Assembly (NCBI GenBank): GCA_031769625.1
Contig: JAUIMM010000016.1
Coordinates: forward strand, 17,251,001-17,315,000
Reading direction: 5' to 3'
Length of the DNA stretch: 64,000 nucleotides
Source: Taudactylus pleione
Lineage: Eukaryota; Chordata; Amphibia; Anura; Myobatrachidae
The number at the start of each line of letters is the position of its first letter. Positions within the stretch are counted from its first letter, which is position 1. The notes under the pieces were generated by a model. It ran no database searches. It was not told where the DNA came from and saw only the letters and a program-made list of their open reading frames with translations. Of this stretch, positions 31,066 through 42,625 are shown piece after piece. The position numbers and the translations under genes were made by a program.

Positions 31066-31527
31066 GGGGCCCATTTATTAACAGTCGCTTTTGCAAAGTG
31101 ATTTGGACACATTACTAGCACCCTGTGATCTTAGTGCCGGCATGTATTAAAGAGCCCCCCACAGGGACAGTGGCTCAGAAAGGGGCCGGTCCCTGCAAGA
31201 TGGTCAGAGTGAAGAGACCATCTCTTCACTCCTGTACTGGGCTCAGACCATGCACGCGATGTGTAGTCCATAGGTTACAGAAGCACAGTGCCATCTTTAG
31301 TTGGTGTTAGCTGCTGGGGCCAAGCTCTAGAATACACTTGGTAAATCTGACAGCATCGCATCCCCCATAAAAAAAACCTAGAGACCAACACAGGAGAGGG
31401 ACCTCAGAGATATCTGCTGTGGTCCCTCCATAATACATTGCAGGGATACTAATTATTTAGGGATATCCCCTGAAAGCGGGTGTTTTTCAAGGAATATGCC
31501 ACAAATAGTTCATGATAAATGGGCCCC
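31066..31527. mobile_element. MITE with GGGGCCCATTTAT TIRs
   Basis: Left end ggggcccatttattaaca; right end inverse ggggcccatttatcatgaac. 462 bp, no coding capacity, TSD not clear. Confidence 0.7.
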
Positions 31528-31530
31528 TAT

Positions 31531-31684
31531 ACCTTTTCAATGTGGAGAGAAAACAACAAAACCTAGAGGAGTCCCAACGGTGAACAGTGAGATCATACAA
31601 ACTCCACACATATTGTGTCCAGGTTGGAATCATACCCAAAGACCCAGAAATGTGACACAGCAATGCTGACTACTGTGCCACCCT
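31531..31684 (-). mobile_element. V-SINE-like tRNA-derived SINE
   Basis: On the minus strand the head reads ggtggcacagtagtcagcat (degenerate A box), then a B-box-like ggtatgattcc, then 'tgtgtggagtttgtatgatc', the conserved core. Related to 12140-12352. Confidence 0.75.
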
Positions 31685-32530
31685 CTACAAGCAGTCATAA
31701 GACTTCATATACTGCAGCACAGACCTACAATTACTGACTGTAAGAATAAAGTCATTAGAATTAAATCAAATTTCCATTTGTCTTAAAGATATGAAACCAA
31801 ATTAAAGAGACTAACACTATTAAGAAAAGTGGAGAGTTGTATAAACAGTAACTGATGGGCATTATCTTCCCCACCATTGTCTTTACAATGACAAATTTGG
31901 ACACATTAGGCAATGCCCCTAATCTGTGCAGACATCACCCTAATCTACCTATGACGCTCCCTTTTACATAAGGCCATGGCCTTGTTTGCCCACTGAAATT
32001 CAGACACAGTTGGGGGATTAGTTCTTGTCTGGCATGGGCCATGGGGAGACCAAATATACAAATCTGGCTGTGAGAGATTCCACAGTTTATAATAAGGCCC
32101 AAAATGTGGAAACATTGTCACTGAGCTTACAGAGTTTATTCAAGTAGATTAATCACGTAATAATATATCAGGAAAATCAGCTAGTATATATGTGCCTTAT
32201 ATTAATGTGGTTTTATCAGACATGGATTATACAAGTTTTACAATAATATAATTACCACATCTCTGGCTCAGCAAACATTGTGCAGTTTTCTTGAGACATT
32301 TCTACAAGTAGAAAATATAAAATGTTATGAATACAGACGTTCACATGATATATTACATAGAACATATACGGGTGCCCTGCATTTTGTGCTATGGCTGGAC
32401 ACGGCTACTTTGCTTTGTATGGACCGGGAGACGTGATGTCGTGATTTTCTTTCGCACTTGTATTGTATTGTTCAAAGAAGGCTGGGACTGGCCGCTGACT
32501 GGACCCTGCAGCGGTCGTTGGAGTCCTGGG
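31685..32530. other. No gene recognised
   Basis: AT-rich, unassigned. Its last part (about 32390-32530) is GC-richer. Confidence 0.4.
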
Positions 32531-32857
32531 CCTGAGGAGTCTGCTAACCATGGCAGGCACCGTACCGGGAGCAAAGTAAGCCCTGAGAGTCTAAAAATAA
32601 AAATGCGGGCGTGGAGTCTGGTCGATGAGTAGGAAATTGCATCTGCTAGAGGTTGCGTCCTCACCCAGGCACCCCCCTAGTCCTAACTCCTAAAACAAAA
32701 AGGCAGCATAGCGCCCAATACTTAAAAAACTGAGTCCCTCATGGGTCCTGGCTCCAGGCCTGGCGGTCATTCATTATCAGTGTGTGTAGGCAGCACCAGC
32801 ACCACACTCCTCAGAGCCTCTCTCTGTAGACTGCTGAATATACTGTGGGTAAATACA
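32531..32857. other. Unassigned, one weak exon-like ATG
   Basis: An ATG in good Kozak context (accatgg at about 32547-32553) is followed by eight codons and a GTAAGC donor-like site near 32575. With no supporting exons I do not call a gene. Confidence 0.25.
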
Positions 32858-33660
32858 GCCGTGGACAAAAGTTTTGAGAATGACACAAGTATTGGTTTTT
32901 TACAAAGTTTGCAGCTTCAGCGTTTTTAGACCTTTTTGTCAGATGTTACTATGATATACTGAAGTAAAATTACAAGCATTTTGTAAGTGTCAATATTTTG
33001 ATGTTTTGTTCCCCGAGCCACTTAGACCCTCATTCAGAGCCGTACGCTCTGAGCAGAGCGCACGCTCTGAATGAGGGCCGGCCTCCATGAAAATGGAGCG
33101 TCCTTCTGGACGCTCGTATAGCTGTGGGTCACCACCCACAGGCTATACGAGCGTGCATTTTGATGGCCGCGATGGTCGAGACCATCGCGACCATCGAAAT
33201 TGCGAGCCGGAGCCTGCGGTTGAGGTTTTCAATCGCAAGCTCCGGAGTGATTTTGGCTCTATCAGAGCCAAAATCACTCCCACTGACATCACTAGTGATG
33301 TCAGTGGGCCGGCTTTTGACGGGAGGCGTTCCCGTGGGAATGCCCCCGTCAGGGAGGCACGCCCCCGACACGCCTACCAAAGGGGGCGTGCTGTCAATCA
33401 ACATTGACAGCACGCCCCCTTTGATCGGACACAACGAGCGAAGGACTTTCCTTCGCTCGTCGCGTCTGGCGCATGCGCACGACGGAGCTCCCTCCGTCGT
33501 GCGCATGCTCAGTCCAGAACATCGACCCACTTGCGAGCGGACAGCCGCTCGCAAGTGGGTCTGAATCAGGCCCTTAGTTATCACTTTTGCCTTATGGCAT
33601 GGTGCTCCATCATGCTGCATTGTTCATCACCAAACTGTTCTTGGATGCTTGGGAGAAGTT
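32858..33660 (-). pseudogene. Tc1-like element remnant, minus orientation
   Basis: The end cagccgtggacaaaagtttt at 32858 is a Tc1-family TIR next to TA. Reading on minus from 33660, the family motif region HHAIRQKVIT..KWL is degraded, and coding sequence runs straight into the 3' UTR and TIR after an internal deletion. A 549-bp hairpin-rich element with a TTA duplication sits inside (33025-33573). Not functional. Confidence 0.75.
33025..33573. mobile_element. 549-bp element made of consecutive hairpins, TTA TSD
   Basis: The ends gaccctcattcagagcc and, inverted, gggcctgattcagaccc carry the GATTCAGA-type Harbinger TIR. TTA flanks at 33022-33024 and 33574-33576. Nearly the whole length is a chain of inverted repeats: 33027-33077, 33083-33098, 33110-33154, 33170-33187, 33207-33245, 33245-33279, 33280-33307 (perfect 28-bp palindrome), 33318-33350, 33379-33422, 33434-33460, 33471-33508 and 33525-33560. 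Long frames on both strands reflect palindromy, not genes. The insertion interrupts a Tc1 remnant. Confidence 0.9.
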
Positions 33661-33890
33661 ACCATAAGGCAAAATTGATAACTAAGTGGCTCTGGGAACA
33701 AAACATGGAAATTTTGGGTCCATGGCCAGGAATCTCCCCAGACCTTAATCCCATTGAGAACTTGTGGTCATTCCTCAAGAGTCGGGTGAACAAACAAAAA
33801 CCCACAAATTCTGGCAAACTCCAAGCATTGTATGGGGGATGGTCACTGCACAGGTATGTTCACCAAAAGTCTTTCGTGAAATAACATATT
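33660..33890 (+). pseudogene. Tc1-like transposase C-terminal fragment, plus orientation
   Basis: The frame encodes HKAKLITKWLWEQN followed by WPGISPDLNPIENLWSFLKS, the Tc1 motif around the last two catalytic residues (D of SPDLNP and E of PIENLW). It lies head to head with the minus-strand remnant: both contain 'ccataaggcaaaa' plus 'tgataactaagtggctc', forming an inverted repeat about the junction near 33658. The N-terminal half is absent. Confidence 0.85.
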
Positions 33891-34710
33891 TTCTTGCCGA
33901 TAATATTATTCCTATTTGGTCAGAAGAGGCAACTGCCCTATTCTTACTATATTATTGTTTAAATTCGGCAGTGCTACCCATGAGTCAGAGAAAGTAGTAA
34001 GCAGAAAAAAGGAAGGTAGAGAAGACTCTTTGTTTGGGGGTATATCCAGTTTAAAACATAACTTTTAATACAGGTCTTTCTAAAAAGAGTTAATCATAGA
34101 GACCATATATTGGACAGACAAAGTTCAAAAGATGTACATTAAAATAAATATTAAACAGGTAAACACATTCCAGTTCTGTTTGGATCAAAGTAGATCACAC
34201 ATATAATTTAGTATCCAAGAAGAAAACAACAATTTATTTCTTGTTACACTCAGATTATAATTCAGTAAGTGTAACCTGTCAACTATATGTTGTACACCTT
34301 ACATGTCACAGAAGTTCACAGAAAATTTCTGTATGCTGCACAGAGGCAGACCACATATATTGTTCTCCTGGATTAGAGTAACCAAAGGAGCTTGCAATAA
34401 GGTTTAGTATGCAGGGTTCTCCTAAATCAAGGTAACCAAGTAAGCATGCAATGATAGATATATATATGAAACTGTTTAACACATATAACAGGGAACTGCA
34501 GTAATATTAATAAGAAAGTCCTGCATGTCTCACTGATTCCGAAAAAATAATGTATAGTCAGTCATGAAAAGCACATACATGAAATATTAACAGAGATCTG
34601 CTATTGATCATTTGCCCGTCAACATTGAATAATCAATGAGAGTCCCTTATTCCAATGTACGTTTCATATGTATATCTATCATTGCATGCCACAAATGAGA
34701 ATATGTCATT
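33891..34710. other. Unassigned AT-rich sequence
   Basis: The stretch near 34020-34080 resembles 6785-6860 ('gaagact', 'ttgttggggg', 'ataacttttaata'), so a dispersed repeat is likely. No gene seen. Confidence 0.45.
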
Positions 34711-34913
34711 AGCCCCCTTTACTAACGAGTTTTATCACCAAAATGAGCGATAAACTTTATTGTGTATGATAAATGGTGCTCCATCCAATCAGCTCCCAAC
34801 TGTCATTTTTCTAACAGTTGACAGTTGGGAGCTGATTGACTGGAGCACCATTTATCATACACAGTGACATGTATCACTCATTTTGGTGATAAAACTCGTT
34901 AGTAATTGAGGCC
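34711..34913. mobile_element. Foldback MITE, 203 bp
   Basis: Almost the entire length is an inverted repeat: arms 'actaacgagttttatcacca' to 'ccaatcagctcccaactgtc' pair with 'gacagttgggagctgatt' to 'tggtgataaaactcgttagt'. The outer ends are gcccccttt and aattgaggccc. Confidence 0.85.
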
Positions 34914-35162
34914 CATTATTTCCAATCACTTAATCTCATAATATTTACACATAAACCAGTGAAATGGTTATTTTTATATAAATATGAGCACAAAAATCTT
35001 TTTGCAGACAAATGGAGATAACAGAACATTTTCCATACTACTTCCTCCATCAAGTTATCATTTCAAGATTGTCCTACCTGGGATAAATAATGATGCAGCC
35101 AATTGCTTAATTTACCTATAGTTTTGCTGATATTAAAGAATTTTAAAGGGAAATGGGATAAT
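34914..35162. other. No gene recognised
   Basis: AT-rich spacer. Confidence 0.4.
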
Positions 35163-35559
35163 GGGCCTGATTCAGAGCCACTCGTAAGCGGCAGATCGTT
35201 CGCTCCGAGCGATGTTTGCCCAACTGCGCATGCGTACGTATCGTTATACGCATGCGCGAACCAGTCAGTGCGGCCGAAATTCATGTGCTCGCAAAATAGC
35301 GAATGCCTGATAATTTGAGTGACAGGATGAGGCGTATGTGGGTGGTAACAGGGGAAGGTGCTTGAAAACGAGGAGTGGAGATCCGATCGCAGGCGTGCTT
35401 AAAGGTCAAAACGGGCGTTTTATGGGTGTGCATAATTAAAACAGCAGCGTCATTGACCACGTCACTGGGTTATTTTTTAGCCAGAACGGTTCATTTGAAT
35501 AGCCACCCCTATTTTCAGGACGAGCGAGCGCTAATTGCATCCGGCTCTGAATCAGGCCC
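35163..35559. mobile_element. Harbinger-type MITE, 397 bp, AAT TSD
   Basis: The ends gggcctgattcagagcc and its exact inverse ggctctgaatcaggccc are flanked by AAT (35160-35162 and 35560-35562). The interior has gcatgcgtacgtatcg/atacgcatgcgcg, 'gtgacaggatgaggcg' and 'aaaacgggcgtttt', motifs like those near the left end of the 8-kb Harbinger element. It is a probable non-autonomous relative. Confidence 0.88.
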
Positions 35560-35875
35560 AATGTCTTTAAGAAGAGAAAGTAGATACAGTATAGGCCCAA
35601 TTGAGGATGAAATTTGGAGTTAACAGAAAAAAATAATGGACATTATTAGAGCCACAAATAAAACCTACCTCAGGAAAGCAACTCGTATTGAGAAGTGAGG
35701 TTACCAAGGCAGCAGCTGTGTATATGATGTGTGTGATGTCATAATGTGTATGCTAACTGACTGTGACATCACCAACTGCCATTACCTGTTGCAGAGACTC
35801 AGGAGACATTCATATAATGTTATGTTTATTTTTAGTTGGAAGGTGGAGAAAATGGAGTGAGCAAATGTTAAAGTA
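35560..35875. other. No gene recognised
   Basis: Unassigned spacer. Confidence 0.4.
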
Positions 35876-36042
35876 CTTACTGGGAGATGTATCAAAACTT
35901 GGAGAGAGATAAAGAAGAGAGAGATAAAGTAACCAATCAGCTTCTAACTGCTATTTTGCAGGCTGTGTTTGAAAAATGACAGTTAGGATCTGATTGGTTA
36001 GTACTTTATCTCTCTCCAAGGTTTGATACATATGCACCATAA
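35876..36042. mobile_element. Foldback MITE, about 165 bp
   Basis: Arms 'gatgtatcaaaacttggagagagataaag' and 'accaatcagcttctaactg' pair inversely with 'cagttaggatctgattggt' and 'ctttatctctctccaaggtttgatacat'. No coding capacity. Confidence 0.8.
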
Positions 36043-37925
36043 ACATTAAAGTTCAATTTGAAGATCACTATTTCTCATAGTCTTTGCATCTATTAGAGAA
36101 ACTGACTTTTAAATCACCAGTTTTCCAAATCAACCAAATTGTGTTGCCAGACATCCCAAACTGACAGAAATCACCAATTTCTCTGGTGAATCTATGAAAT
36201 CTGTGAAAGATTAATATAGTTAATCTTGGAAATTAGCAATACTACTTCACTGGTCTTAGACACTCACATGTAGTTAGAGTATTTAGCATGTTCAAGCACA
36301 GCAAAAAATGAGCCCATCCATTAGTATGTTATTTCCTCAGATGTACTTATAACCCTGTTAGGAATCAAAGAGCACATTAAAATTAATAAAAAAAGGTGCC
36401 CAAGTAGCTTATCAGAACTAGCCAGATGGACTACTTACAGAGTAACACAACATTTGGAGTTGTTAAGTGAATACTATATGACACATTGGCCAATTTAACA
36501 AGGGGTTATGGGTTGGCAGTAGATATTAGAGATATAACCTCTTTACTATTGAAAGAGTAGTCACCATAGGGGTTTTTTTTTTGAGGACTACAAAAAAGCC
36601 CAATTTATCAAGCTCACAATAGTTTAGCTTCTTGAAGCTTGGTCCTGTGAGATAATGTTACTTTTAACCCATTGTAGTCTATGGACTATTGGAACTTTCT
36701 GCATTTTTATTCAAAGAAGGATACTATCGGAGCTGATGTCCCAGCGTCCTCAATTACATGGAAACATCTAGCTTTATTCAGTCCATCCCCCCCATGAACT
36801 GTAATTGGATGCTTTTAATCACATAATTTTGATTTCTACTATTTCCTATACACCTGTGAAATGGCATTATGCCGAGAGGGTGCGGGGCCTAATAACGAAA
36901 TGTACCCAGCCATGTCCCCATCAAGAGCTGCTTCATCTTTCCTTGGTTAGTGTGATATATATATATATATATATACGTGTATGTGTGTGCTATTTTTATT
37001 TATGTGTGCTATATATCTATATCTAAACCTCCCCTTGCAAATCCTGCATTTACCCCTGGACCTATAGTTTTGTATGATCACCTGATGGCACCAGCAATGA
37101 CAAGTATTTCATTCTTAAACTACCTAGATATTCAGAAGCTTTTTATTACGTAGTTCATTCACTTGTCATCACTTTCATTCTGCTTAATTATGAAACTTTT
37201 TAGCTGATGGATTTATAAGAAACTTATTTTATTAAATACTGCTTAGCTATTACAATGGTAAATCTTGTGACTTTAATTATGTTTGTGTAATAAAAAATAT
37301 AATCCTACCAATGCTAAATAATTGAATATAGAGAATTGTGTATGAGAAGAATACAATAAATAAAATAAATAATTTAGACTACAGCAGCCATTGAGGAGAC
37401 TGATATTTCATACACAAAGATACTAAGCAGCCCGTAGACTATACTATTATAGGATAAATGAACTGATATTGCTACACTTGATTACATAAAGCTCATAAAA
37501 TATAAAAAATATACGTATATTTTAACAATTTATTACACAATAAAAAACATTCAGACATAATATAACAGAAACATATCATAGCTAATGTTTTCCTAAAAAA
37601 GACACTTCTCAAATGTTAACAATAGTAATTATATTTAAAGCTATATCAACCAGTGTTTGTATTGGTGACTTACTGTATATAATCCATGTACAGTATGTAT
37701 AAACAAGAGCAATAAGTGCATGCTATATCTATTCCCTGTATATAGTTCATAGCATACAAGAGACAGACTGGGGAAATAATATATAACAATATATCATATT
37801 ATATAACAATAAATCTGTAGTAGTAAAATGTTGCTGTCACAGAGAAGTAGAGTGAATCTCAAATAGAGATTTCTAAGGTTCATTTTCCATGGAGAGCATT
37901 CTGGGGTTCCCAACTTAGGATGGCC
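36043..37925. other. AT-rich, no gene recognised
   Basis: Includes a (TA)n tract at about 36955-36975. No TIR pair, tandem array or long frame with family features. Confidence 0.45.
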
Positions 37926-38140
37926 CTAAAGTTCACTCGGTGTCGTAACTAGGGATGTGCGAGCAGTGCTGGTGCACAGGGTGCAGGGCCCTGGGGGCAG
38001 CACTATCTCTGCTTCACGGCACCTGCATTTGACATGCAGGGTGCTTGGAATGGCCTTTGTGCAGCCATTAGTTCTTCCGCAGTGCCAGCCGGGGCATCCA
38101 AGGGAACCTCCGGAATGCAGCCTGTAGTCAGGGCTCTACT
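37926..38140. repeat. Diverged hAT-MITE-like fragment
   Basis: 'gtgtcgtaactagggatgtg' and 'cacagggtgcagggcc' resemble the cagagccgtaactag family (1914-2191 and 59992). The other end is not seen. Confidence 0.4.
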
Positions 38141-38936
38141 TTCCAGAGCCGTCTTCTCCACCTCCTAGGCATGACATCATTATGTTGTAGGTTTAGGGGG
38201 AGTGGGAAGGCTCAGAGAACACTGCCATCCTGTTACGGTGCTGCTTCCACTTCTGTCTTCTTCAGCTATCTGCACCCAACTTCTGATGGCTACTGTGCTT
38301 TCATCTAGCAGGTTTTACTGGTATGCTTCCCAATGATAGAAATGTAAGGTATTGTAAAGTGGTCTGTGTGCAAATCGCCACTGGAATCTGGAGAGAAGCA
38401 GAAGTGCATCTTTACTAGCTGAAGTAATGCTGAACAATAGTTTTGGAGGCAGTTCCTGGCAATGATGTAACTTCTGCCATCCACATACAGCATACATCTA
38501 CAAAATAAAGAACAATAAACAGGTTTGTGGGTATAAGACAGTGTGACCGGTGTTGGATGCAGGGACTGTGTGCAACAAAGAACAAATGTAAACTGGGAAA
38601 AAATGGGTGATTAAGTTACATGAACCTGGATTAGACCTGGAAATGTTCCCAGACCTGGTGATAAAGAAAGGGTCTAGTGCTGTGTCCTGTACCTGAATAG
38701 GCTCAATATTGGACTTATTGTCCGTGGTGATGGGTGTTCTGACACCAAGAGTAGATGTCAGGGGAAGTGATCATACAAAACACTGTCAGATTGCACCATA
38801 TAGCTGTTGAACCTATTGGAAGATCCCTGCACAGTCCTCACACCTGACTGATGAGATGTTTTATCATCAGTGGTTTTGAGCCACAACCTGGAGTTCTGCA
38901 GAGCATCTCACACATTGTTCTCAACTTGTGGCCTAA
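38141..38936. other. No gene recognised
   Basis: Minus-strand frames of about 60 codons at 38305-38497 follow an acceptor-like 'attttgtag', but no family is recognised and no further exons are evident. Confidence 0.4.
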
Positions 38937-39110
38937 GGGCCTGATTCAGATAATGTGCGGATTTACGCAGCCACACACAAGCGGCTGTGCAAATCCGACC
39001 ATCTCACATGCAAATGCAGAAGGAGGTGTCCGACATCGCAGGCTGGGATCACAGTCACGATGATTGTTACTTTGGTCAGGCTGCAGGAGCTGAAGCTTCC
39101 CCGCAGCCTG
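38937..39110. mobile_element. Truncated Harbinger-type MITE
   Basis: Starts gggcctgattcagataatgt and has the internal inverted pair gcggatttacgcagccacac/gcggctgtgcaaatcc. The right end was not found. Confidence 0.5.
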
Positions 39111-39164
39111 GCCGGTGCCTGGTTATGCTAGAGCAGAAAATGTATCACAGTGTTGCTGATTTCA

Positions 39165-39305
39165 GTTGCATATACACAATAAAAAACACACCGGTCACCA
39201 CATAAATGAAAAGTCTTACACTTCAAATAAAGCTCCTATTCTTTTATCGGCTGTTTCTGGTGTGTATTCACTCCAACATGGATATTCCAGCATAATATTC
39301 TAAAG
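39165..39305 (+). repeat. Repeat fragment inverted relative to 45177-45672
   Basis: About 135 bp ('caataaaaaacacaccggtc' to 'atggatattccagcataata') match the inverse of 45177-45272 joined to 45620-45672. In the second copy a TA-flanked MITE interrupts it. Confidence 0.8.
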
Positions 39306-39795
39306 ATCTCACAGTGTTTCTTTAGCCATTTTGATAGGATGTTTGACACTTAAGATTAAATAAACACAAATAAATCACTACAATAGTGTAATCTCTAAAG
39401 GAAAAATGTTGACAATTTATTTCAACATTACACTCACATTTCATAATATAAAAACAGACATATAACTGCTTAATCGTGGTTATTATCCCTTTAAGGATCC
39501 CTGCTGGGCCATCCTACTTCACCTGTCCCCACCGATGGTAATGGATAGCGTGGTCTTGGTGCCGGCCACTGTGCTGCACATAGAAGATAGGTATGAAGCG
39601 TCCTTCCAGCAGCGTTACCATAGGGAATTTTTGTCACACGCCTAATGCATTTCACACAGGACCTTCCTCAGAGGCATAGTGACACAAGCGCTCACCAGTC
39701 GTGACGTCCTCTTTTGAGATTACACTATTGTGGCGATTTCTTTGTGTTTATTTTTGTGTCAAACATCAAATTGCTAAAGATTCACTATGATATTG
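39306..39795. mobile_element. Foldback element, about 490 bp
   Basis: Left arm 39306-39410 ('gtttgacacttaagattaaa', 'acaatagtgtaatctctaaa') pairs inversely with 39700-39790 ('gagattacactattgtgg', 'gtgtcaaacatcaaattgctaaagat'). About 290 bp of loop, no coding. Confidence 0.7.
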
Positions 39796-40290
39796 TCGAA
39801 GTCAAATAATTGGTTATGATCATTTGTAATTATTATCTGACGATCTAGTCATCTGTGGGCTGATAAAGAGTAGATCGGACGCTACTCTGCATTGACAAAA
39901 TCCGATTCGCACAAATGCGTATATGTATATTTATATCTATGCAAGGTTTAGTCAGTGATGAGAAACAGGTTCTGTATACATGTCTGTGACTGGTAATTAA
40001 AATACACAAAGATACTGTGAAGTGCTTGGGAATATTTTAATTGCAAAGTTAGAAACAATTGTCAGAAGTTTGACTATAGTTAGCAATTGTATGCTTTGTG
40101 TTCAATGCTAATGTGGTTAGGAAGAACTGACAGCTATATTCTAAATAAGCATAGGGAAGCCTTTGTTGAGTTATCAGACTTCTTGACTCCTGCAGAGGCT
40201 TGCTGTGTCGCCTGTGAGCAGGACGGCTTCATTGTGTATGGCTCCTTGGAATTAGGTTCGGACAGATGTAGTGTTGAAAATGCCAGTTAA
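39796..40290. other. No gene recognised
   Basis: Spacer up to the retroviral LTR-like repeat. Confidence 0.4.
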
Positions 40291-40299
40291 TGGATAAAG

Positions 40300-40339
<40 letters not shown>

Positions 40340-40945
40340 CCATGACACATACAATGATGCACGTTTGCACACACATATATACATGCATACACATAGACGA
40401 TCGCATGTGTATCCACATGCGTATACATAGATGCTTACATGCATACTCATATACATATACATAGTTGATTGATGAATTCCTGTAAATATCTCACATTCAC
40501 TTATGCAAGTACATATATAAAAGGTTCCCTAGCATTGAGCGTAATATTAGAGGTTTTGTTAGCTAATCATTATGGTGTAAAGGTATGGAACTTAGTAGAC
40601 ATGTCGTGTTTGGTAACATACTGACACCCTGTTTAATTTCAGATATCTGAATCTATCGGCGAAGGAGTCACATCTTGCATTCCATGGTTATGGATTATAG
40701 GGAATTATTGGTTAGAATGTGTACTCTGTATGTAGTGTCTTAACCAGTTTTAACTCATTTGGAGGGATGGACCATATCCCTGTTGTCACCATATGTACTG
40801 TCCTATGACCTGCATCGTACCAGAATGACAAGAATCCAGAACCAATGAAATCACGTATGCTTGTCTCTATTGTTGGTGTAACACTCTGGAAGGTATATAG
40901 GCTTGTGCTTTTGGGGCTAGATCTCAGTCATACCCTTTTCATACC
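40291..40945 (+). repeat. 5' LTR-like repeat
   Basis: Starts tggataaagc followed by a (TA)n tract and matches 44314-44965 at over 90%. A TATA-like tatataaaa at about 40514 precedes 'ggttccct'. The expected 3' part (R/U5) is replaced by unrelated sequence. Confidence 0.75.
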
Positions 40946-41340
40946 CGGATCTCGATTTCTAAACCAAGTTTGGACAGGCGACATATGCAGGAAAGAACAC
41001 ACTGTGTTCAACACTTGCAACATCCAGTGTAGTGAACCGATATCCTTTATTGTGTGATTTCAAGGAGCGCTTGCTAGAACCTGGAGCAGGAGAGAAAAGT
41101 TTGTTTCTTTCTTTGTCTGTCTCGATGGTTAAGTGCGATTCGCACAATAGCGTCTACATGTTTCCTGTATTGCTTCCACGTGTTTCAAACAATTGTTCTG
41201 ATAGTATTGTTGTATTGATAGTGATTACATTGTTTAAAACCTTTAAATCATACTGCCATACTAGCAAAAAGGTTTATTTTCTGCGCAGAAAACTAAGTGT
41301 ATGAAAACAGACATGTGCTTGTAATGTCGATAGGGACTGT

Positions 41341-41520
41341 GGAGCTTATTCAGAGGCGGCCGTACGGTCTACGACCGCACGGCCACCTCGATGTTTTGCC
41401 AGTGCGCATGCGCACGAGGGAGTCGGCTCCCTCGTGCGCATGCGTGAGACCCGCTACGACCGACAGCGCTGGTCGTAGCGGGTCTCTTTTCAAAGGGGGC
41501 GAGCTGTCGATGTTGGGGGA
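41341..41520. mobile_element. Truncated hairpin-string element
   Basis: Three consecutive inverted repeats: 41358-41384, 41405-41444 and 41446-41486. Then comes 'aaagggggcgagctgtc', which resembles the arm at 33379. The left end 'gagcttattcagaggcgg' resembles the GATTCAGA TIR. The right end is missing. Confidence 0.7.
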
Positions 41521-41532
41521 ACGCCTGCCATT

Positions 41533-41700
41533 TGGGGGCTACCCTACAGAGGTTACCTGGATATGGTGGGTAGGCCCATAACCTTGGCCAAGATTATGCT
41601 AAAAACCTCTATTGATTGCAAAATTGTATTGCATTTATATATTATTAATAATTTGGAGTTGTGCACCTGAGATTTGTCTGTTTTAGCTCCCAATAGTGGT
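41533..41700 (+). repeat. Dispersed repeat shared with 52068-52240
   Basis: Both copies read 'ctaccctacagaggttacct', 'ggatatggtgggtaggccca', 'ttatgctaaaaacctctatt' and 'taatttggagttgtg' in order at about 85-90%. Identity not known. Confidence 0.75.
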
Positions 41701-41934
41701 CGCAGAGCCCATTAATCAGTTAGGTTCTCTGGACACTGTGACTAGAATGCATGGTTGGGAAGACTGTGATTGTGACTTGGGTTGTAGTGGAGGAAATCAC
41801 TGGAAAGGGTAAGTGTTATTGGAACACTTAAATTCTAACAGGGGAGAGTACTCAAAAAGGGTGAGCTACCGGACAAGGGCTGAAAGGTGTCCAGAAAGAC
41901 AGTATAATCATATAAGACGTTATTCTGTACCTCG

Positions 41935-42625
41935 TTGTGCGCGCAGTCCATAACGGTTAGCGGGCCAGTTGTGCACAACGCGATTGGAGTACATGAACGT
42001 AGCTCTATTGGAATCATTCACCAGTCCACATTCACTAGCGAAACACTGCTTAGCATTTTCCCAGATGGATGCCAAGCTGACGCTGGGAATGGTCGACGAT
42101 GTGCTGCTTTTGGAAGGCCCGACAGGGTCAGCAAGGCATATAATGTATACAAAGTATGGTGCATATGCAACTGCGTACTATGATGTATGGGTTAAGATGA
42201 CCAAGGAATGTGTGAAACCTTTTCCTAAAATTGACAGTTTTGATGTGGAGGTGTTGAATAATGTTAGGGATCGCATCTGTATGGTGAAATCTCTAAAGAA
42301 ACGAGTAAAGTATACTGACTGTTTAAAATAATGGCAGCACGAGGGGAACACATGGTTGAACGGTGTTCTCGCGCCGCTACATAGCGTCGTGAACACTATG
42401 CAAAAGAGCGTACATGCAATGCAAAACAGCATTGTGCAGGCACCACCAGGGAACATACCCATGACGCCAGTTAGCGTCAGGTGCGTGCAACAAGGGAGCT
42501 TGCATGCACCGCAAGGTAGAATTGCCCAAGGTATAGCTATTAGCGCATGCAGGCCTCCGCCACCCTATGTGGCTGCAGGCAATGGTACAGCCAATACCAA
42601 AAATTATAAAAATCGTAACAAGTAA
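41935..42625 (+). pseudogene. Gag-like region of the ERV
   Basis: Two adjacent frames: 41969-42331 (with KYGAYATAYYDVWVKM, a tentative matrix-like segment) and 42356-42625, which is proline-rich and contains PPPPY, the late-domain type motif of retroviral Gag proteins. The assignment rests on position between LTR and pol plus that motif. The frames are offset and short, so the region is not functional. Confidence 0.45.

Noticed and set aside
32547..32580. ATG with Kozak context followed by eight codons and a donor-like site
   Set aside because: Too short to judge, no downstream exon recognised, and such signals are common by chance.
33124..33620. 146- and 163-codon frames on opposite strands at 33.1-33.6 kb
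   Set aside because: The sequence is a chain of palindromes, so a frame open on one strand tends to be open on the other. A short Tc1 fragment explains the N-terminus of the minus frame.
38305..38497. Minus-strand 60-codon frames after an acceptor-like site
   Set aside because: No family character, no donor in a sensible place, and two competing frames.
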